64,000 nucleotides of DNA from Candidatus Intestinimonas stercoravium. GTDB taxonomy: Bacteria; Bacillota; Clostridia; Oscillospirales; Oscillospiraceae. Shown in pieces: positions 55,594-64,000 of the stretch. The stretch is taken from the NCBI GenBank assembly GCA_019117605.1, contig DWZK01000116.1, forward strand, positions 1 through 64,000. Reading direction: 5' to 3'. The notes below the pieces were generated by a model. It searched no databases, was not told the DNA's origin, and worked only from the letters and a program-made list of their open reading frames with translations. Numbering within the stretch: position 1 is the first letter of the stretch; each line of letters opens with the position of its first letter. A program made the translations under genes and the position numbers.

Positions 55594-56799
55594 ATGGCAC
55601 AGGAAGAAAGACGGACCTCCGGAAGGAGACAGACCGGACGGAGGGCCCAGAGGACTGAGCGGGCGCCGGAACAGCCCAGGAAAAGGAAGAAGCAGCGGGG
55701 AGCGGCGGGCGTGCTCCTCTATCTCGTCTTCGTGATCGGGGTGTCCGCCCTGCTGGCCGCTGTGGGCTGGGTGGCGGCCAACGACGTGCTGGCCCTGAAC
55801 AAAGGGGAGCACTCGGCGATCATCACCCTGTCCGAGGACCTCTTCACCGAGGAGGAGATCACGGTGGAGGAGGAGACGGAGACGGGGAAGCAGACCACGA
55901 CCGAGACCGTGCTGAAGGCGGATGTGGGGGCAGTGGCCGACATCCTCAGGGAGAACGGGATCATCGAGTTCAAGCCGGTGTTCCTGCTGTACTCCGCCTT
56001 CTCCAACGCCGATGAGAAGATGACGCCGGGCACCTACCAGCTGGACACGGACATGGACTACCGGGCCATCGTCACCAACCTGGGCTCCAATTCGGCCAGC
56101 CGCCAGCAGGTGACCGTCACCATCCCCGAGGGATTCACGGTGCAGCAGATCTTCGAGCGGCTGGAGGAGTACGGGGTCTCTACGGTGGAGCGTCTCAACG
56201 ATATGGCGGCCACCCACGACTACGCCTTCTCCTTCCTGCAGGAGATCCCTCTGGGGGACCCGGATCGGCTGGAGGGCTATCTCTTCCCCGACACCTATGA
56301 CTTCTATATGGGCGAGGACCCCAGGACGGTCATCAACAAGATGCTGGTGAACTTCGACCGCAGATACACCGACGAGATGCGGGCGGAGACCACCGAGATG
56401 GGCTATACGGTCCGGGACATCGTGATCATCGCCTCCATGATCGAGCGGGAGACCGACGGCACCGACCGGGCCACCATCGCTTCTGTCATCTACAACCGCC
56501 TGAACAACACCAGCGCGGAGACGGTGGGCACCCTGGGCGTGGACGCCACCCTGGTATACGCCCTGGGCCGCCCCATCACCCAGGCCGACTATACGGCGGA
56601 TACGCCCTATAACACCTATACCAACAAGGGGCTCCCCCCGGGACCCATCTCCAATCCGGGCATGGAGTCCATCAACGCGGCCATGGAGCCGGCGGATACC
56701 AACTACTATTACTATGCCCTGGGCAGCGACGGCAAGCACCAGTTCTTCCGCACCCTGGCGGAACAGCAGGCCTTCATCGCCCAACAGCGGGGAGAGTAA
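55594..56799 (+). CDS. mltG: Endolytic transglycosylase MltG
   Basis: 401 aa; N-terminal TM; IIASMIERET, GLPPGPISNPGMESINAAM. Confidence 0.95.
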   Translation: MAQEERRTSGRRQTGRRAQRTERAPEQPRKRKKQRGAAGVLLYLVFVIGVSALLAAVGWVAANDVLALNKGEHSAIITLSEDLFTEEEITVEEETETGKQTTTETVLKADVGAVADILRENGIIEFKPVFLLYSAFSNADEKMTPGTYQLDTDMDYRAIVTNLGSNSASRQQVTVTIPEGFTVQQIFERLEEYGVSTVERLNDMAATHDYAFSFLQEIPLGDPDRLEGYLFPDTYDFYMGEDPRTVINKMLVNFDRRYTDEMRAETTEMGYTVRDIVIIASMIERETDGTDRATIASVIYNRLNNTSAETVGTLGVDATLVYALGRPITQADYTADTPYNTYTNKGLPPGPISNPGMESINAAMEPADTNYYYYALGSDGKHQFFRTLAEQQAFIAQQRGE

Positions 56800-56808
56800 G
56801 GACACGGC

Positions 56809-56838
56809 GGCGGCCGCCTTCGGGCGGCCGCCCTTTTT
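56809..56838 (+). terminator. UUCG-loop intrinsic terminator of mltG
   Basis: GGCGGCCGCC-TTCG-GGCGGCCGCC-CTTTTT. Confidence 0.9.
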
Positions 56839-56857
56839 GAGACAGGAGGATCTGTAG

Positions 56858-58087
56858 ATGAGTATCGAGCTTCTCGCCCCTGCGGGGGACATGGAGCGGC
56901 TGCGGATGGCGGTGGCCTACGGGGCGGACGCGGTGTACCTGGCGGGCAGCGACTTCGGCATGCGGGCCTTCGCGGGGAACTTCGACCGGGAAGAGCTGGC
57001 GGAGGCGGTGGAGCTGTGCCATCACAACGGGGTGCAGGTCCATGTGACCTGCAACACCATGCCCCGCTGCGAAGAGGTGGAGCGCCTCCCCGACTGGCTG
57101 GGGTACCTGGACGCCGCAGGGGTGGACGCGGCGATCGTGGCCGATCTGGGGGTGTTCCGGCTGGCCCAGCGCTATGCGCCCCGGCTCAAGCTCCATGTGT
57201 CCACCCAGGCGGGAGTCACCAACCACGAGGTGGCCCGGGCCTGGCATGAGCTGGGGGCCAGCCGGGTGATCCTGGCCCGGGAGCTCTCCCTGGATGAGAT
57301 CCGGGAGATCCGGGCCAAGACCCCCAGGGACCTGGAGATCGAGGCCTTCGTCCACGGGGCCATGTGTGTGAGCTATTCGGGCCGGTGCCTCCTCTCCAAC
57401 TATATGACCGGCCGGGATGCCCAGCGGGGCGCCTGCGCCCAGCCGTGCCGGTACAAGTACGCCCTGGTGGAGGAGAAGCGGCCCGGGGAGTACTTCCCCG
57501 TGTTCGAAGAGGCGGGGGAGACCTACATCATGAACTCCCGAGACATGTGCATGATCGGGCACATCCCTGAGCTGCTGGAGGCGGGACTGGACTCCCTGAA
57601 GATCGAGGGGCGGGCAAAGTCGGCTTACTACGCCGCCGTGGTCACCGGAGCCTACCGCCATGCTGTGGACGCGGCCCTGGCGGGGGAGCCCCTGGACCCG
57701 GTATGGGCCGCCGAGGTGGACAAGGTCTCCCACCGGCCCTGGTCCACCGGCTTCTACTACGGCCAGCCCGGCCAGTACACCGGCGACGCCCGGTACATCC
57801 GGGACTTCCAGGTCTGCGCCGTGGTGGTCTCCTGCGACGGGGCGGGAGAGGCCGTCCTCTCCCTGCGCAACAAGTTCTCCGCCGGCGACGAGGTGGAGCT
57901 GATAGGGCCGGGGCTCCGTCCGGTGCGCTTCACCGCGCCCAGGATGGAGGATATGGACGGCTACCCGCTGGACCAGCCCAAAAAGCCGGAGATGACGTTC
58001 CGTATGCGCCTCCCCATCCCTGTCAAGCCCCTCTCCATCCTGCGGCGGCAGGTGGACCTGAGCCCCCGGGGCAGCCGATCAGAATAG
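56858..58087 (+). CDS. Peptidase U32 family protein
   Basis: ELLAPAGDMERLRMAVAYGADAVYLAG, EAFVHGAMCVSYSGRCLLSNYMTGRDAQRGACAQPCRYKY. Confidence 0.95.
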   Translation: MSIELLAPAGDMERLRMAVAYGADAVYLAGSDFGMRAFAGNFDREELAEAVELCHHNGVQVHVTCNTMPRCEEVERLPDWLGYLDAAGVDAAIVADLGVFRLAQRYAPRLKLHVSTQAGVTNHEVARAWHELGASRVILARELSLDEIREIRAKTPRDLEIEAFVHGAMCVSYSGRCLLSNYMTGRDAQRGACAQPCRYKYALVEEKRPGEYFPVFEEAGETYIMNSRDMCMIGHIPELLEAGLDSLKIEGRAKSAYYAAVVTGAYRHAVDAALAGEPLDPVWAAEVDKVSHRPWSTGFYYGQPGQYTGDARYIRDFQVCAVVVSCDGAGEAVLSLRNKFSAGDEVELIGPGLRPVRFTAPRMEDMDGYPLDQPKKPEMTFRMRLPIPVKPLSILRRQVDLSPRGSRSE

Positions 58088-58116
58088 GATGTCATACAAA
58101 TTAGACAAAAATATAG

Positions 58117-58145
58117 CTGTACTTCCCCGGGAAATATGTTATAAT
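58117..58145 (+). promoter_or_regulatory. Sigma-A promoter
   Basis: CTGTAC-N17-TATAAT upstream of the 58181 membrane protein. Confidence 0.65.
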
Positions 58146-58180
58146 GTGTGGAGTATCGAGGGGAAGGGGGAAAGCGCCAT

Positions 58181-58765
58181 ATGAGACGGCTCTTGCTGCG
58201 GCCCTCCCTGCTGGAGTTCTGCCGCGCCCACCTGCTCCTCACCGCGCTGGGGGATGTGGCCGCCTTGGTCATCGGTGTGCTGAGCGCGCTGACCGGAACG
58301 GGGAAAGGCATTCTGGAGTCCCTGCCCGCCCAGGGAGCCGGTCCCTCGGGGAGCGGCCTCCTCATCACGGCGGCTATGGCCCTGTGCCTGCTGGCGTACC
58401 TGCCGGCGGGGCGGCTCTCCCGCCAGAAGGGCGGCTGGCCCAGGCCGGATGTCGCCGATGCGGTGGTGCTCCTGCTGCTGCCTGCCCTGGCCTTCTGGCT
58501 CCTGCTGGCTATCCCCATGGCGCTGCTCCACAATGTGGGCTTCCAGATCGCGGCGATCCTCCTCAATGCGCCCGCCTACGGGCTCTTCGTCTTCCTCGCC
58601 GGCCTCTTGGATCTCCAGGGGGCTCTGTGGGGCTGGCTGGGCTATGTAGGCGCCATGGCGGCGGGCCTGCTGCCCCCGCTCCTCTTCCTCACCGGGAGCT
58701 ATCTCCCCATCCGGGACCTGGACGGCGCGGAGGAGAGCATCGAGGAATACATCGAAAAACAATAA
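58181..58765 (+). CDS. Integral membrane protein, paralogue 1
   Basis: Multi-TM; LLAYLPAGRLSRQKGGWPRPDVADAVVLLLLPALAFW shared with the next two genes. Confidence 0.7.
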   Translation: MRRLLLRPSLLEFCRAHLLLTALGDVAALVIGVLSALTGTGKGILESLPAQGAGPSGSGLLITAAMALCLLAYLPAGRLSRQKGGWPRPDVADAVVLLLLPALAFWLLLAIPMALLHNVGFQIAAILLNAPAYGLFVFLAGLLDLQGALWGWLGYVGAMAAGLLPPLLFLTGSYLPIRDLDGAEESIEEYIEKQ

Positions 58766-58772
58766 ATATATA

Positions 58773-58835
58773 TTGACTATCAGCAAAGCATATGGTATCA
58801 TCTCTGTGCGAAGAGGTGATAGCATATGCTTTGCT
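58773..58835 (+). promoter_or_regulatory. TTGACT-N17-TATCAT promoter within a 23-bp-arm inverted repeat
   Basis: Arms 58782-58804 and 58813-58835 with 2 mismatches; covers -10, RBS and ATG of the 58826 gene. Confidence 0.7.
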
Positions 58836-59413
58836 GCGCTCTTGTGAAAAAGCGTTTCCTCGGCTTTGCTGTGGGCCACCTGGCTGCCTCCCTGCTGGGG
58901 TTCCTGGTCTACTGGGGGTTTGGAGCCCTCGTGAGCGGCGGGGAAGAGAAAATGTGGTCCCTGACAGGGATGATGATGCTGCTCTATGTCCCCGCCGGAG
59001 CGGTGAAAGCCCGGCTGGGCGGGTGGGCCCGGCCGGGCTTTCGGGAGGGAGCGCTGGCGGTGCTGCTGCCCGCGCTGTGCGCCTGGGCCTGGGCCTACGG
59101 CGGCTGGGGGATGATCATGACGGGGATAGGCAGGGAGGTGGATGCCGCCATGGCCTCGGTTTCCGTGGTGGGCTTCTACCTGCTGCTCTCCTCTGTGCTG
59201 CTGGCCAGCCCCTCCTTCTGCATGATGCTGACGATCTTCATCTTCATCGTGGAGCACCCGGAGCGCGACTATCTGCTCTGGTACGGCGGCATCTTCCTGG
59301 CGGGGCTTCTTCCGCCGCTGCTCTTTTTCCTGGGGTCCCTGCTGGGGGCGAAGTCCCCGGCGGAGGGAGAGACGAAAGGAGGGGAGGGGCCATGTCCGGC
59401 AGGGCCGCAGTGA
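58826..59413 (+). CDS. Integral membrane protein, paralogue 2
   Basis: 195 aa; LLYVPAGAVKARLGGWARPGFREGALAVLLPALCAWAWAYGGW. Confidence 0.7.
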   Translation: MLCCALVKKRFLGFAVGHLAASLLGFLVYWGFGALVSGGEEKMWSLTGMMMLLYVPAGAVKARLGGWARPGFREGALAVLLPALCAWAWAYGGWGMIMTGIGREVDAAMASVSVVGFYLLLSSVLLASPSFCMMLTIFIFIVEHPERDYLLWYGGIFLAGLLPPLLFFLGSLLGAKSPAEGETKGGEGPCPAGPQ

Positions 59414-59937
59414 AACGGCGCTTCCTGGGCTTCGCCGGGGGGCACCTGGTCCTCTCTGTCCTGGGCCATATGGCCGCCGTGCTGCTCCTCATCGTCGCCA
59501 CAGGGGTGATGTGGGCACTGGCGGCAGGACTGATGCTCCTCTATGTGCCGGTGGGCGCGCTGGCGGCCCGGGCGGGGAAGTGGCCCCTGCCCGGGCCGCG
59601 GGAGGGCGCGCTGGCGGTGCTGTTGCCCGCCCTGTGCGCCTGGGTCTGGGCCTTCGGAGGCTGGGCGCTCCTGACGGCGGGCCTGGACCCCCTGAGCGTC
59701 GTGAGCGCGTATCTGCTGCTCTCCACCGCCCTGCTGGCCAGCCCCTCCTTCTATATGATGCTGGCCATCCTGACCGATGTCCCAGGGGGGATGGGGGACT
59801 GGGCGCTCTTGTGGTACGGCGGGATGTTCCTGGCAGGTCTGCTGCCGCCGCTGCTCTTCTTCCTGGGGTCCCTCCTGGGGGCGCGGCGGCACACACCGGA
59901 AAAAGAGGACGAGAAAGGGGGAGAGATGCTGTGTTGA
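59392..59937 (+). CDS. Integral membrane protein, paralogue 3
   Basis: 181 aa; LLYVPVGALAARAGKWPLPGPREGALAVLLPALCAWVWAFGGW. Confidence 0.7.
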   Translation: MSGRAAVKRRFLGFAGGHLVLSVLGHMAAVLLLIVATGVMWALAAGLMLLYVPVGALAARAGKWPLPGPREGALAVLLPALCAWVWAFGGWALLTAGLDPLSVVSAYLLLSTALLASPSFYMMLAILTDVPGGMGDWALLWYGGMFLAGLLPPLLFFLGSLLGARRHTPEKEDEKGGEMLC

Positions 59938-60248
59938 ACACAGTGATGTGGCTGCTCTTCAGCGTCCTGGCCTGCCTGCTGGCCACCGCAGACCTGGGGC
60001 GGGCGCTTTTGAGAAAGGAGAGAGGGTGGACCTTCCTGCTGTTCGGGAGCCTCGCCAGCGTAGGGGCGGCGGCTCTTGCGGGATACCGCATGGCGCTGGA
60101 CTGGGTGCAGAAGGAGGACTGGTCGGCCCTGATGGACGTGCTGCCCCCCCTGGCGCTCTTTTCGACTGGGACGCTCTGCCTGGTACTGGTGCTGGATCTG
60201 GCCGCCCTCCTCCTTCACAGCGGCCGGGAAAGAGAAAAAACCAGTTGA
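59931..60248 (+). CDS. Small membrane protein
   Basis: 105 aa, GTG start, overlaps the preceding gene; three hydrophobic segments. Confidence 0.55.
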   Translation: MLNTVMWLLFSVLACLLATADLGRALLRKERGWTFLLFGSLASVGAAALAGYRMALDWVQKEDWSALMDVLPPLALFSTGTLCLVLVLDLAALLLHSGREREKTS

Positions 60249-60272
60249 CATTGCCCCCAAACGTGATAGAAT
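60245..60272 (+). promoter_or_regulatory. Sigma-A promoter of alaS leader
   Basis: TTGACA-N16-TAGAAT. Confidence 0.8.
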
Positions 60273-60278
60273 ATAACA

Positions 60279-60513
60279 GCTAAAGAGGCGATGACGAAGC
60301 CAAGCGGACCGCGCCGCGACAAGCGAGAGGGGATGGTGAGAGCCCTCCGCGATACGGGCCCGCACGCCACTTCACCAGCCGCCCGGGAGGACCGGGCCGG
60401 GACATCCCCGTTACAGGATGGAATGAGACGCGCTTTTTCTACGAAGCGCAATCAGGGTGGTACCGTGGAAGCATTTCCGCCCCTGGCCTTGGCCGGGGGC
60501 GGTCTTTGTTTTT
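60279..60513 (+). ncRNA. T-box leader upstream of alaS
   Basis: T-box AGGGTGGTACCGTGG at ~60454; terminator CCGCCCCTGGCC-TT-GGCCGGGGGCGG-TCTTTGTTTTT at 60477-60513. Confidence 0.92.
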
Positions 60514-60569
60514 CCGGGCCGCCGCCCCCCGAAGAGACAAGAAAGAATAAAGATATGGAGGTCTTTCCC

Positions 60570-63245
<2,676 letters not shown>

Positions 63246-63248
63246 GCC

Positions 63249-63428
63249 ATGCTGCCCAAGGATCCCAACATCCTCCTGAGCGTGGTCAACACCAAGCTGC
63301 GGGACGAGTTCTCCAGCCTGGAGGACCTCTGTGCCGCTCTGGATGAGGACCAGGAGGCCGTCTGCCGGGCCCTGGCCGCCCTGTCCTACCGCTATGACAG
63401 GGAGCAGAACCGATTCATCGCCGTCTGA
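63249..63428 (+). CDS. DUF4250-like small protein
   Basis: 59 aa MLPKDPNILLSVVNTKLRDEFSSLEDLCAALDEDQEAVCRALAALSYRYDREQNRFIAV; absent from the ORF track. Confidence 0.8.
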   Translation: MLPKDPNILLSVVNTKLRDEFSSLEDLCAALDEDQEAVCRALAALSYRYDREQNRFIAV

Positions 63429-63454
63429 CCCACGGCGGAAAGGAGCGCTGTAAC

Positions 63455-64000
<546 letters not shown>

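Overview
The window is a GC-rich Firmicutes-type chromosomal segment. Gene content (Rnf CDGEAB, T-boxes, sigma-54 activator, split transketolase) suggests an Oscillospiraceae-like gut anaerobe, but I cannot name the species. Most of it is housekeeping: BCAA genes (ilvD, ilvC, ilvBN with a T-box leader, ilvA), an rnfCDGEAB operon, a ten-gene his operon (hisC-B-Z-G-D-H-A-F-I-E), rpe, recR, mltG, and alaS with a T-box leader. Smaller clusters include BKACE/3-hydroxyacyl-CoA dehydrogenase/SCFA transporter, PadR/DUF2812, XpaC/TelA/TPM, a TrpXYZ-like ABC transporter, and tandem paralogous membrane proteins. I saw no CRISPR array, rRNA, tRNA or transposase. The strongest non-ordinary signal is at about 48.73-49.35 kb. 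Three tandem ~217-bp units each carry four 11-bp-spaced TTCA-type direct repeats (PHO-box-like), an invariant -10, a ~110-nt non-coding transcript with a CU-rich anti-Shine-Dalgarno tract, and a GC hairpin; they look like an undescribed family of sibling sRNAs. Other notable signals: a consensus sigma-54 promoter with three GGTGA-N6-TCACC sites next to its activator gene; back-to-back sigma-A promoters whose -35 boxes form a 24-bp palindrome between xpaC and ilvA; paired PadR operators; a GNAT/YoaP-like gene frameshifted in a G5 run; and several long perfect palindromes and GC-rich structured intergenic regions.
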